A stretch of DNA of 64,000 nt, taken from NCBI GenBank assembly GCA_001051155.2, contig JYIP02000001.1:6014001-6078000 (forward strand). The letters are read 5' to 3'. How positions within the stretch are numbered: the stretch's first letter is position 1; each line of letters begins with the position of its first letter. Position numbers and translations under genes: made by a program. Of the stretch, positions 32,877 to 45,058 are shown piece by piece. The notes below the pieces were generated by a model. It did no database searches. It was not told the origin of the DNA and was given only the letters and a program-made list of their open reading frames with translations. This DNA comes from Chrysoporthe austroafricana. Taxonomy: Eukaryota > Ascomycota > Sordariomycetes > Diaporthales > Cryphonectriaceae.

Positions 32877-34005
32877 GATGTTGGGCTTGAGATTTCTGCA
32901 GGAGAACTCGTATGTTATGCGTCACCGACTCTTCCCGACTCGAAGTTCAGCGTAGGCTAAGCCGTACGTGCATCCACTACAACACAGTGAAGCCGACCAC
33001 TTCTTTTCGAGGCCTCAAATAAATCGGTTGGTATTGTGTGTGTAACTTAAACTGCTGTAGTACCCAGCAAATGGATGATGAGACTTGTAGCTCTGTCATT
33101 TAGCCATATGGATATATGGTGAGGCTATTTCTAGAGTCGCTCTCCCAACAGCCCACGGACACGTGTTGATCAATTCTCGAAATCCTGAAGCCGATGATTG
33201 CGCAATCATACGGTTCCATTTTGTCGGTTGGCAAAGCGAAGCTGTTATACCCCCCCACTGTGGGACTATGAACAGGGCCGCGTATAAATGGGTACACACG
33301 GCAGGGCAGGGCGGACACTTTGACCGTCGAAATCACTGCCCATAGTGTGATAACGGCAGAGCATTTATCCACACTACCAGGGTATGATCATACCGTGGAC
33401 GGCTCCGTATCGCAGCTCAATATCATTGTGTCGCCTTAGGTTGAAAGTGGGAACGATTGATCGACATAACTCCCCACGTGCTCCCGTCAGTCATGTGCCC
33501 AGACTGGGGCGACTGATGCTTTCGGATATGTCTCAGTATTGTCGGTCTGTTTCGGGAAGTACTTAGGCTACGATCGGAAGGAGACCGAGATATGGCCGCG
33601 CTGTGACGATTCAAGGAAACAAGGACATTCAGTATCGATGAATTTCATGAAAGCGGAACTGCTTTTCTCTGACGGCTGCAGCGCAGCAGTTGTCCATACT
33701 GTTGCTTCATGCGATGCTCAGTTTGCAGCTACCAGTCACAGGAATGGGCAACGCAAGACACCCCTAGTAATTATATGCCTCTATCCCATCTAGTGGGTAG
33801 TCTTGATTGTTTAGATGATTCTAACGATTGTGGAGTCACGGCCTCGGTTGGAGAAGTCACCACAGATGCCACCTCCGTCCTGCGACCGAGAACAAGCTGA
33901 AGTACGCCTGATGCCGATGGTGATCAGCTAAGAGAGAGAGAGGCGGACAGGTATTTTCAAGGTGCAGCACACCAAAACTTCTACACACCCTCGTCGTCCA
34001 TCCTC
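32877..34005. other. Intergenic region between SDR and sugar transporter
   Basis: 1.1 kb with no supportable gene. Short ORFs on both strands lack domain features and splice-supported extensions. Confidence 0.5.
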
Positions 34006-36420
34006 TTATTCTTCGAGACTCGAGTCGGTCTTGCTTTCCTTCTCGATGATTGGCGGCGGCTTAGCGATCTTTCTTCTGAAAATGTGTCGCTTGATGAAGT
34101 AAGGCAACCACACTTTGATTTCATAGCCGATGAACTGTTTGGTTGGGACGGAGAAGACCTCTGCAAGTGATGTTAGCAGGAAGCCAGACAAAAGAGACTC
34201 GCACATATTTCGAGTCAGGGAGAGTTTGCACTTACGGTCTAACTCTTCCAAAGTCAGCTGCTTCGTCTCTCTCACAAAGCAGAATATCATGAACCAGGCG
34301 AGAAGGTTCAGGCCAGCATAGAATCCAACTAGGACTAAAGTCAGCTGCAAGTTGCTAACGTGGAGGAGTCCAGAAAGAGCTAAGCTTACAAGCTCCAGTT
34401 GGAGTCATGACGGTCCGCATTCGAGGGAAAGTCAGACTCAAGATGCCCGCTGCGAACGCCATGGTCAGCCAGGAGCTACTTGTTTTGAAGTATCAATGAA
34501 ACTCACCAAACGTGTTGTTAATGCAGACGGCCCAGGCCATTCCTTGTTCTCGCTGAATCGTTGGGAACACCTCTGCAGAGTACTGAAAAGCGACTGGTCC
34601 TTCGCCCAAAGAGTAGCAGATGGTAAAGAGATAGACGAATCTGGTTGCCAATCATCATTAGTCCTGATCTGAATTGTAGATGTCCATCATTGAACTTACA
34701 AAACGACTGGTCCCAGCTGTGAGCCGACACTGCCTGTAGTTTTCAGAAGAGAGAGACCGGCGGCCAAGAGGAAGATGCACATAAGGGGGAAAGTCTGCAC
34801 GAAAAGAATTGTCAGTCGTGTTCTTATGAACGTATGCGGGGCGTCTTACTATCAAGGTCAGAGTCCTTCGGCCTTTGGTGTCGATGAGGAACAGGGTAGG
34901 AATTGTAAACACGACCTGGACTGCACCGTAGCCCAGAGAAGCGTAAAGAGCCTCGGTCGCCGTGTAGCCAACATTTTCGAATATAGTCGAGCTATAAAAG
35001 GAGATGACTGTAGGGTATGAGCATCTTTAGCTGCTGGTTCTAGATGCGACAGGGACTTACTGTTGATGCCGCACATCTGCTGCGCAATCATGACGGTCGA
35101 GGCGCCATAGTTGGCCCGCCTGATCCTGGGCACAGTGAAGCAGTCGGCAAGACGAGAGAAGTAGCCGGCGCCACGGGCTTCCCTGAGTTCCTCCTCGTAG
35201 ATGATCCACGAGTAGTAGAAGTCCCTTGCGGCGATGATAGGATGAGCTCGCAGGCGCATCATCGACCTGAACCCTTTTGCGTGGTGGCCATGCTTCATGA
35301 GCCAACGGGGAGACTCCGGGCAGAAGAAGATACCGCACCCGAGGATGAAAGAGGGGATGAAGGCCGAACCGAGCTGAAGACGCCAGGCGATGCGGCCAGT
35401 GTCTTTGACAATGACGTTGGCACAGAAGCCCAGGAAAATGCCTGCGTGCGCACGACAGTCAGCGGGTGCCAGAGGGGTCACGCTGTATCTTGACGGCACA
35501 ACTTACCGACCACGACCCACAACTGCCAGAACATGACGAGGGCACCTCGAATACGGGCCGGAGCCATCTCGGCGGAGTAGATGGGGACGGTGGCATTTTT
35601 CGCACCAATACCGATTCCGAGGACGAACCGCGCAGCGAACAGTCCTTGCCACGACTTTGCAAAAGCGGAGCCAATCGGTGTCGCAGTAAGACAGAGAGCC
35701 GTGACGAAGATCTCACCCCTTCGACCCAGGTAATGGTTGAGCGGGTCGACGATGAAAGCACCTCTGCCAACAACACAGGTCAGTTAGGGAACCGCAAACA
35801 GGGGCAAGCCGTCAACGCCGGCGATGGGGGTAACGGACATGAGACCGGCTGTCAAGAAGATGATGGCATTGATGAGTCCCACGATCCACTCGTCTCTCCC
35901 TGTACCATTGATACCAAATTCTTCCGGGAACGACAGATTGGCGCCGTTGGATCCGGTCTGATCCCAGCCCTGCGTGGCAGCTCCGATGGCGCACAGGGAG
36001 ATGGAGTACCAGAGCATCTTGGGGCCGTGCCACTTGTGGGCTTTCTCGTACGAGAGCGCCGCGCGCTCTTCGTCGTCGAGATCGGGGATCGTCTCGAATT
36101 GATCCGGGTCGCGCGCAACGAGGGCGGCTCGACCAAACAAGGCGGCATGCTCGCTCATCCCGTGAGACTCGGCGAAAGCCCTAGCGTCGCTGGCGGCCTG
36201 CTCCGCGGTACTCCGCTGCGGACGTGGACTTAAATTAATCTCGACCTCCGGCACACGTCATGACGGGACAGGAAAGTGCAGGGCTCACCTTCAGCGGATT
36301 CTCGACGAGGTTGAGGGCGACCGCCCTGTGGCGGCCGGCCACCTCAGGGTCCGCGGTCCGGATAGCGGTCTTCTCATCGTGAGATACGTCGGCGACGTCG
36401 GCGGTTGACTTCTCAGCCAT
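34006..36420 (-). CDS. MFS sugar porter, myo-inositol-transporter-like
   Basis: Twelve-helix plasma-membrane transporter for a sugar or polyol. Ten exons: 36420-36289, 36215-35839, 35763-35507, 35441-35061, 35007-34850, 34794-34700, 34640-34507, 34449-34390, 34334-34236 and 34160-34006 (615 aa). All joins keep phase. One donor is GTCCGT (35838), the weakest of the set. Sugar-porter motifs are [11 protein letters not shown] after TM2, [11 protein letters not shown] after TM6, QQMCGIN in TM7, and [11 protein letters not shown] 90-residue cytosolic N-terminus and the tail [20 protein letters not shown] resemble fungal inositol-type porters. High intron number is unusual beside its neighbours. 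The substrate is a guess from resemblance. Confidence 0.9.
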
Positions 36421-39400
36421 GGTGTTCGAGGGCGTACTGGGGAATCACATGCATCTGGTGAGAAAGTGGGACGTTTCTGCGACTACATGTCGAAGCTGGG
36501 CGCGCGCGGCTTATAAACCCCCGAACGCAGCGAGGTCGACCGGATGCGAGTACCCGGCCCCATGTTCGCCTCTAGAGCCCAACGCTGGTAAGACCTAACC
36601 TTCTGCGTCCGTTGACCGCTCGTGACCGCTTTGCTAATCACCAACCATCAAAGGAGAGAGGACGAATAGAGCAGGGATCAACACAAGCCATGCTGCGTGC
36701 GCTGATCCACCCTCCTGGGGCCCCGCGGGGTCGAGATACGAGGGCCACATAAGGGGTCCCTAGCGTGACCAGAGTGGTGGAGAGAGCATAATGCAAAACA
36801 CGCTTTTTGCGGGCCCCGCAGCCCGTGGAGGCGTCGAGACGGCGTACGGATGCTGGGCAATTAGCACATAGTTAAATTCCCTAAGCCGTTGCAACGTCCA
36901 CACGGGTAGGCCAGCGGCCCTAGCTCCCATCCTCGGTACATAGCACCACGCGTGCAAGCGCCTCTTTTTTTTGCTATGGCGCCAGGCACTTACAGACTGG
37001 CACGGCCTGGGCGACGGAGCCAAGTCAACCAAGGCGGACCTGGCCGGCTTGGGCTGCTTGTTGCTTCGCGATTCCAAAACTTGGCCCGTCAGGCCATCCG
37101 CACGGGGATAAGAGGATGAGGATGTAACCATAGGCCCCACTTAAGCCAATCCTGCATATTATAACGCCTTCCTTCAGGCCAAGACACCAAGGATACGCGG
37201 TCTCGATAAAGCCGAAGGATCTGAGCTTGGTTTAGCCCGCGCCTTGGCCTCGACGGGTTGGCTGGTGGTTGGCAGCAGGCTGGCAACGCTCGGGTGTCGC
37301 CAGGTCCCTCCCATCAGCACTAGGATGTAAGCACACCATCGGCTATGCAGTGGCACCAGACGGCCGCTTGATTCCATCGCAGCATCGAGCTGATCAGGCT
37401 GATCAGTCCCGCCGAGCTCGGCGCTGCGGGTGCGATCGACGCATCATATAAATATCGGCCATGCATTAGATCAAGCCCAGCTGCTCCTGGATCATCAGGG
37501 CCGCCCAGGAGCATCTTGCCGAAGGCTTTCCGATTTCTCCCGCCTGCCTTCTTCCTCCAGCCTTGTGTGACGTCGGCTAGCGCAGATTGGAGGCTTGCGA
37601 GAAAAAACCTTCGGGGTGGCACGGGGTTGTGAATGAATCGCACCTCGACCAACGGGGCGCGGCATTGTTCCACTCGCCTCGGGCTGTCAGCAGCCAGGTT
37701 TATCCACTGCCGCATCCGAATCCCTGACACCGTCACCTCTGTGCTGCCATACCCAGTACGCTGGTCCCGGGTAAAAAATTCCAGTGCTTGTCCGCAAGTT
37801 GAAAATCTGCTCGTACGGATCCGTACAGGAGGGGTCAAGCCACCAATAGCAGCCGTCTCCCATACGTCTACTCCGCACCGCCTTCAGCCTTGTCCGTATC
37901 CCAGCCACGAATTACCAGAACCGTCAACGAAGTCAGCTGCGAGCGAATTCGACATTTGCTTTCGGATGAAGGGCCCCTACGGGCGTTATCTTCCTGTTTT
38001 TGGCTCATTGGGCCCTCGAGATGCATTGCCGACGAAGGGATATTCCGAAATCTTGAAGTAGTATGGTGCTTACTAATATGCACGTACTAGGTATTTATCA
38101 CGCATTCGGAAAGCGATTTGCCCCCGAAGACATGTCACATTCTTATCCTACATACTTAATAATCATCGAGCGCATGACCTGCATATATGAAAAAGCAGTA
38201 CAGCGTGGATTCACCTGCTGCAGAACTCCATCAACAGAAACTGTTCTTTGATGTTTCCAGTCTAGCTAGGCCATCATCTTATCGCAGACGATGAAAAGGC
38301 TAGTGATACTTTGATGACATTTTGTGTCACGGTAGTGCAAAGCATGGTCTATGATCGTTATAGAAGTCTGGTAGTAACGCAGAATGGAGAAGAGAATAGG
38401 TCTAGGATCCCAGAGACCCCTCTGCATATAGATACTTGGTAGACTTTGGATTATGACCGTGAGTCTTGCGGATAATTCCTGGCAGCGAAGTTCCTTCCTC
38501 AACATAGTACCCCGCGAAGGAGGATGAAGATGACTAGATTGTGTAAGAATGTAAAGTATTGAATATGAAGCGCTGTCTGAATGGTATGCCATAGTAGGGT
38601 GAGTCACTGTTTCTTATAATGCAGCCATGGATCAATAGACTCGATTGACTAGGGAACATATGAGAAGAGAAATCGTGCCCGAGTATGCATGGGAGACCAT
38701 CCAAATTTATAAATAAAAAGACGAAACGTATGAGACAAGTTCTCTCTTCGATCCTCCAGCGCCTTGGACGCATTCCAACGCTGTCAGCCTGGTGCAAATG
38801 GGCAACGTATCTCGAGGGCGATATATCGAACTATATCGAGATTCCTGCCTTATGTAACTGACTGTAGCAATGCTATCATGTGTCTGAGAAGCCGAGGCAT
38901 ATCATTTACATACCTGGCTGGTGTTTGACCATGGTGTTCACGGTGCATCCACTTTCTTATACTTGGGCACTTCTAGCGGCTAGTTTCTTCAAGCCTCGAG
39001 ATCAGCATATTTACCAGCCATACTGAGGACAAAAATATTAAAGGGGAGCGTTGAGCATCGCAACGTCTTAGACTATAGTATCTATATGCTTAGTAGCACC
39101 GGGATCTTAGCAGCAGAACCTAGGAGGACAAGAGATGGACGGCCCGGACCACGGTGCTGAGAGACGACCGTCACATGCGAAAGATACAGGCAGTCTGTAG
39201 CGAACTTGCGAAGTGGCCAATCTGCTGCAGACAAAATATACAAGGGTAATCACGTCGTCTTTGGATGGACGCTGACCAGTCGTGCTAAACGGGAGGGGAC
39301 GCCTAGGCGAGGCAGGCACTGGGCTGTTGCATTTTGTCTTGTCAAGATAAGACCGTCCACACCTATCATTTAATCTTGACCTTTCTATTTGGGGATGACA

Positions 39401-40464
39401 CTCTCAAAGGATGGATAGAGAAGGAGAGCTTGGTCACTTGTGGCGAGGCAGCGGGCAACTTCAACAACTGCACCACTCCTGAATTTCTCGACCACATCGA
39501 TTCGAAGAAAGCCATCACGACCGCAATTGGGCGTAGTAAGCTGCACACAAGATGTCAATTATCTCTGTGCACAAGGACGCATTCGGTAGGGACAGGTGCC
39601 GAAGACAGAAGACAGTTAAGTGCCTAAGCAAAGCTATCATAGATATTCGTAATTAAATGTACAGGTAGGCAGTGAGTGCAGAAAGAGTGGGAAACAGTGC
39701 AAATACTCCGATGAATAGAGAAGCAGAACAAGAAACAAAAATTGAAATGATTTCAATCTGTGTTCATATTCTGAGACTGTTCCTAACGCAATCCCCCTCC
39801 ACCGCCCTATTGTTGCGAATCTTAGTATAGTAGAAGTGTATGAATGAAGCTTAGTTTCTAAATCTACCCGTTGAACAGCTAATTGTCGGTCTATTTATAT
39901 AGAGCGCATTCGGAGCATGGGTGCCTGTCGTGGAACTCTCCTCTAAAGAAGAGACCATTGTCACAGCCGTTTCGCTATGGGTGTGTCTCAGCCGTACCTA
40001 AGACTTGCCAACAACACCTATTGGGGAAGAAGAGCTGCCCTTCGCTCTTTTGGCTACCCCAAACCGTATAGGCTGACAACGCTCTACAAGATTACTTTAA
40101 AGCCAGCCGTAGATGTTGAGCTCATGGCCATACGCTAACTGAGACGTGGGAGATTAAGGGCTAGTTGGAGGCCTAGACCCTGACCTACTTGTTCTCCTGG
40201 ATGGAATTCTCATCACAAGTGACAAGAGGTTTGATATGGCAAGCACTATTCAGAGAAGATCCTTCTACCATCCAAGGATGATTTCCGTCTGGGACTAAGG
40301 ACCCTAAGTGTATTTATATCGGATAAAAAAACATGTAGAAAAGCGTATCGCACATGAAGTGGTGTACGTTACGACGTATGATTGAACAGGGCTTCATATC
40401 CCAAGCTGCACTGCCATCTCTTAGTCGCGACTGGATCCTAACTCTGCAATCCCTATTTTGCCAA
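36421..40464. other. Gene-poor 4-kb region
   Basis: No confident gene. GC content falls to the right of about 38 kb. One orphan exon-like ORF (39334-39627) is listed separately. No terminal inverted repeats or transposase motifs were recognised. Confidence 0.5.
39334..39627 (+). CDS. Orphan exon-like ORF of unknown family
   Basis: A 97-codon open frame. Its middle (GDDTLKGWIEKESLV and FNNCTTPEFLDHIDSKKAI) looks like real protein rather than noise, and a GTAAGC donor-like site follows at about 39537. No start, partner exon or known domain could be fixed. It may be a fragment of a decayed gene or one exon of an unrecognised gene. Confidence 0.22.
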   Translation: MSCQDKTVHTYHLILTFLFGDDTLKGWIEKESLVTCGEAAGNFNNCTTPEFLDHIDSKKAITTAIGRSKLHTRCQLSLCTRTHSVGTGAEDRRQLSA

Positions 40465-41784
40465 TCAAACAAACTCTCCTGGTTCGCGCTTCACAGTGAT
40501 ACTATTTTTAACATGAATTTTGTTAACAGGTGTGGGCATCGGCTCCATGTCCACGTCGTAGTCGAAATCGGACTTGTTGGTCCTGGTGAGTCCGCCAACA
40601 CTGCGACCAGATCGTGTGCTCGGGGCCGAGGGGCCACGACCTGGTCCTGTAGACGGGTTGCTACCATACTTGAGGGGCGTGCGTCCGTACGAAGCGTCGA
40701 GCTTGTGTGTAATGAAGCGGTCCCAGAGCGGCTGCAAAGGTGGCATGCAACCGCAGAAGATGAGCATGAAGGCCTCAGCCCCACTCCACATCTCGACATC
40801 GTAGGCCGCCCCTTGAAGTTGCCATCGGTCAGCACGATAAGAAACTCACGATGAGGCATTGCGAGGCTTATTCTAGATAGCTGGAATTTACTCACAAGTG
40901 AAGTCCTGCCGAGCAGTAAGTTCGACGAGGTATATCATCTTGATTGCGCCGCAGACGGCAGCACTGTGAGGCATTAGCAGTGTGTAAAGCAAAGCCGACG
41001 CCAGTACGGGCTTGAGAGAGAGAGAGCTAGGTAGCGAGAAAAGTCGCTTACAATATTCCAAGACTGAGGAGCACACATATGGCAATCTTCTTTTCACGCG
41101 GCAGTTGGAGCTTGAATATGAACGTTGTCGGCAAGATGGCCAGCACGACGTCGATAGCGACGTTCCAAGCGTTGCAGAAATAATTGTAGTGCTCTTGTAC
41201 CGTAGCTGGCCAGCAGGTCGCTCCCTTGATCCCAGACGTCCAGAGCGCGCGTGCTGGTGTACATTGGGCGAAGGTCATGACGACAGCAACGAAGTTCAGG
41301 CTGAGTGCGGTTGCGATAATGAAGTAAAGTATGCGCTTACGCCAAACCGCATTCCGGCCGATGAGGCGTAATATGAGCAGAGCGACCGACGTCTTAGCCG
41401 TTCCGAAGAGAAGGATAAGTGGTGGTTGAGAGATCCAAGACCACTCCACGGCCTTGAGTATCTCCTGCTCGGTAAGGTAGTAAACGTGTCGCCCGCCACC
41501 AAAACTTTCCATGTAGGTCATGAAGCATGCGCCGATCACGAATAGCAGCTGCGGTGATTTGTAAGCCCCTGGGTATCTACGGCATTCGCCTGCGCACCGA
41601 ATTCACATACAAAAGTGACGAACATCATCCAGTCGTCGACACCAATCCCACGGATCTTGTAGCGAGCGTAAAACCGGAGGCTGACAAGCAAGCTCGCGAA
41701 ACCAGCCATGATCCAGAAAGTGGCTGTCAGTCGTGGACCACGGTCCACATCGGGAGGAAGCGACATTGGTGGTTGTGTGGACAT
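40465..41784 (-). CDS. Rhodopsin-domain integral membrane protein (PTH11/SAT4-like)
   Basis: Seven-helix fungal membrane protein of the large rhodopsin-domain family (Pfam PF20684 type); members are orphan receptors or lie in metabolite clusters. Exons are 41784-41611, 41548-41052, 40963-40896 and 40811-40465 (361 aa). The last join builds DFTWAAYDVEMWSGAEAF, the conserved segment before the last helix. Other family features are RFYARYKIRGIGVDDWMM after TM1, a conserved Cys in the FAQCTPARALW loop, and TCWPATVQ. There is no CFEM domain at the N-terminus. The C-terminal 80 residues are cytosolic, rich in Ser, Gly and Arg. It flanks the peptide cluster on the left, so membership is possible. 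Confidence 0.86.
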
Positions 41785-43797
41785 CTTGCAGTATATTGCT
41801 GTGAAGTAATACTGGCTTGAGTTGAAGGGCAAATGATGCTCTTGTCGAAAGTAGAGTCGTCCGGTGTGCTGTAGCACGAAAGCCTAGACACGCACGGAGC
41901 GCAGAACAAAAGAGACAGCCGTGCAGACGCGGCTCAGGACTACACAATTAAAGTATGAGGTTTGCGTAATATTTAAGCATACAGACCACCTACAAAAATA
42001 CTGTGAAGCATTCGGACGAGAATACACCCCAGTGCTGAAATCGGGGCTGCTGAAGGATCTTGTGGGCGTCACCGTGGGATTCTTGCACCCGAAAGAACCA
42101 TGCTGCTTGGGGACTGAGCTGGCCAGACCTGATCCACTTGTTGCATGGCTCGTTGATTGTACCCTACTATTTTCAGATCCACTAGAGGCGTAGGATCGGA
42201 GCGATGGTGGGCATGGAGCTCAATTCGGTATAAGAGACTACATACTCTAAATATATTCCGCTACCCTCATGGGTCTGTGCTTGATGTTGTGCCTTTAAGC
42301 GCTCGCTAGTTATCTTGTGTGATGTTGTGCCGTCTCGTCCCGTGAAGGGTGTTAGCGCTGGAAGGGGAGGGTGGCTGGAATAATTCCGCACATGGATAAA
42401 TATATACTGACAATGCTCTCACTGAATGGACGCTGCGGAAGCCGAAACGATCCATCACTCTTATCTTTAGAGAGTGGACGAACATACATACACATACACA
42501 CACGCGCGCGCCCCCCCCCTCCAAAAAAAAAAAATAGCAGTTAGGCCAATATTGCCGAGCTGACGACACTGTAAATTGTTTTTGGCCCTCGCGATTGCTG
42601 AGAGGCTTTTTATTAGGTCTGCTGACTAGCTATATCCGCAAATCCAGTAGTCTCACGGAGAACAGACTGCTTCTGGACCACCAGGGGATCACTCTGACGA
42701 TATTTCAGGAACCGTCCACTGTTAGAAGAGAGGCAAGGGGGGATCACGCCTAGGCGGTTGAGGGCGCATGCATGGAGTGCGAGATGCAGTGGCTGAAGAA
42801 TGTGGCACAAGATGCACCCAGATTCTGCCCAAGCACGTTTCCCCTTCTGAAATGACCCTTGTGTCGAGACATTCATCTTCGCAAGATACCCAGTATACGA
42901 GCCTTGGACGATACCTAGCTCAAAGCTCAACCTGTGCAGGGAAGAGCTTGTTCAAGATTAGAACAACAAACTCCAAAGTCGTCATCTGGGTAGGGTATCT
43001 TAACTCGCGATCTGCAATGCCACGTTGCTATCTCAGCCGCTCTGTTGTGCAACCTGAGCGAGACCCTGTAAACTGTCTTTGGCCATCCCTGGGACTAAAG
43101 CTCATATAACATCCGGCAAGTGGACCTAAAAAGGAAAGCCGACTGATTCTGACATGCATGTATTAGAAGCCCTGCTACTCAGGCTTGGGGGCGGCGGTTC
43201 AGCTGCACGCACGCTCCTACGGCGCTACCTAGATATCCGGGGATGTAAGCGACTTTGCATCCCTGCACGACATCCATAGTATTGATGCTTGCGGATGTAC
43301 CATGGAAAATGGTATATTTAAGGTTGGTTGTACAGTCTGCTCTTGTCAGCCTCGCAATGACCGAGTACGAGAGTGATACAGCACATCCAGGCTGTCTAAA
43401 GCGAGAAGGCAGGAGACCAAGACATATGGATATGATCCTATTAAGCTTGGCAGTGAGATTCTGAATTTATCTCTATGCTCTCGGTTCATGGAAATGCAGA
43501 ATGCATCAAGGTAACCGCGCCTAAGAGTACGAACGTGCAGTCGGTCTGATGAGCCACAAAGGGTTAAAGTGGGTCGGTGGGTGGGTGGCTGGGCGCATCG
43601 TATGGATGATGCCAAGCGCCTAAGGTATATCGTCATGTGCCTCGTTTGCCCTGCGAGCTAATTTCCAACACATTATTCAGGCACCTGGCTGCGGTGCTGC
43701 GGTGTAGCATGCCAAGCCACGTGTCAGCATGTTGGATGACTGCATCATGCATTGTACTTAGTGAACCAAACTTTCCACTCCAGCCCATCACTGCAGC
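41785..43797. other. Intergenic region at the left edge of the peptide cluster
   Basis: 2 kb with no supportable gene; contains one microsatellite (42483-42534). Confidence 0.5.
42483..42534. repeat. CA/CG microsatellite with C and A runs
   Basis: CATACA/CACACA units pass into CGCGCG, a C run and an A run. Confidence 0.7.
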
Positions 43798-44545
43798 TCA
43801 AGATCGTGCATCCTGCGGCTTCCATGCCTCCCAATGAGCTGTCCACTCCTTCAACCCTGCCCAGTCGACGCACTGATGAGTCTCCCCGAAACCATGCACG
43901 CCACCAGCATCGTCATCCTTCGTCTCCACCGTCAAGTCTGGATTGCATATGAGGCTTTGCCGTAGAAGATCAACACAATGCCGGATATGAGGTGGCGATA
44001 TCATCATGGGCAGATCGCTATCGTCAACGAGCTTCCTGCCCTCTACAGCCATGTCATGTACGGCCCAGTAGCCTTGACGGATACCATTCTATCAAGTATG
44101 ATATATCAGCCAACTAATTCTCGAACGATTTGAACGTGAAGGGAGACCGTACCAAGCAGTGCAGGTAGTGGTACACTGAGAAGGTAGATCGCTTAGGAGC
44201 AATGGTGGGGTGCATAAAATACCCGGCCTGGGCAGGGAATAGATCGTTCCAGGCCTTGTCTGCATCTGGCGTGTTCTCACCGAAGGTGCGATTGTAGACG
44301 AACACATGTGGAGATGCTTCGGTTGAAGGAGCGTCAGCAGTGCTCGCACTCGGGGTCTCGGAAGGTAAGCGAAGGCCGCTGGCCTGGGCTGATAGACGGC
44401 CAAGCACGAAGCTGGCAGTGACCACGAAGACACAGGTAAGAGGCCACAGAAACTTTGAACGCGTGGAGGCTCCGCTCAGTTTCGGTGAATGTGGTGAGTC
44501 GCCTCCGTCAAGGAGCGAGTAGGCCGGACGACTTGGCCAGCGCAT
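43798..44545 (-). CDS. UstYa-family (DUF3328) oxidase-like protein, copy A
   Basis: UstYa proteins are copper-dependent, membrane-anchored enzymes that oxidise and cyclise fungal ribosomal peptides (ustiloxin, cyclochlorotine and others). Exons are 44545-44153 and 44088-43798 (227 aa); the join gives HYLHCL/NGIRQGYW. Domain order: short cytosolic N-terminus, one membrane helix at about 33-50, a Ser/Thr/Pro linker, then the two family motifs, HxxHC at 126-130 (HYLHC) and 165-169 (HIRHC), the latter followed by DLLRQSLIC. The C-terminal HQCVDW element is typical as well. All proposed metal-binding His residues are present, so it looks active. Same strand as copy B, 514 bases apart. Confidence 0.92.
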
Positions 44546-45058
44546 TTTTACCACGTGGCAGTGCCTGATGCGTTCGTATTTTGAGGAAGAGAGAATGAGA
44601 GAAGCGCAAGAGCCGTGATGCCTAGTATCTAGAAAAACCAAGTTGTGTCCTGGGCACCGTGTCTCTTATGGTGCTGAAGGTCTTGGGAATAGAAAGTGGG
44701 TCACTCTTTTCACAGGATTTGGTCATGCTTACCGGAAGAGGCAAGTCTCTCCATCGAATTTACAATATTTTTGATTTGTGATACTGAGTTCACCCACCCG
44801 AATGTCCGTCAGTCTCATAGCTGTGTGTAATGATATGCTGGGAACACCGTAAACGCAGAATTTTCTTGATGTGCGCAGTATTCACCCATATCTTCACGTA
44901 GAAAAATAGGCTAATACCAGGCTCACAACGTCCTCCTATATTGCCATGCTATCCTAAAGTTCGCAGACTTACTCCAGCCGTCTGTCAATTTCCAGGCAGC
45001 GAATTCCTATTTCTCTAAAACTTCCGACTCATGCTCCATAAGTACACTGCTGGGGCTA
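44546..45058. other. Spacer between the two UstYa genes
   Basis: Half a kilobase with the promoter of copy A and the 3' flank of copy B. No gene seen. Confidence 0.55.
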
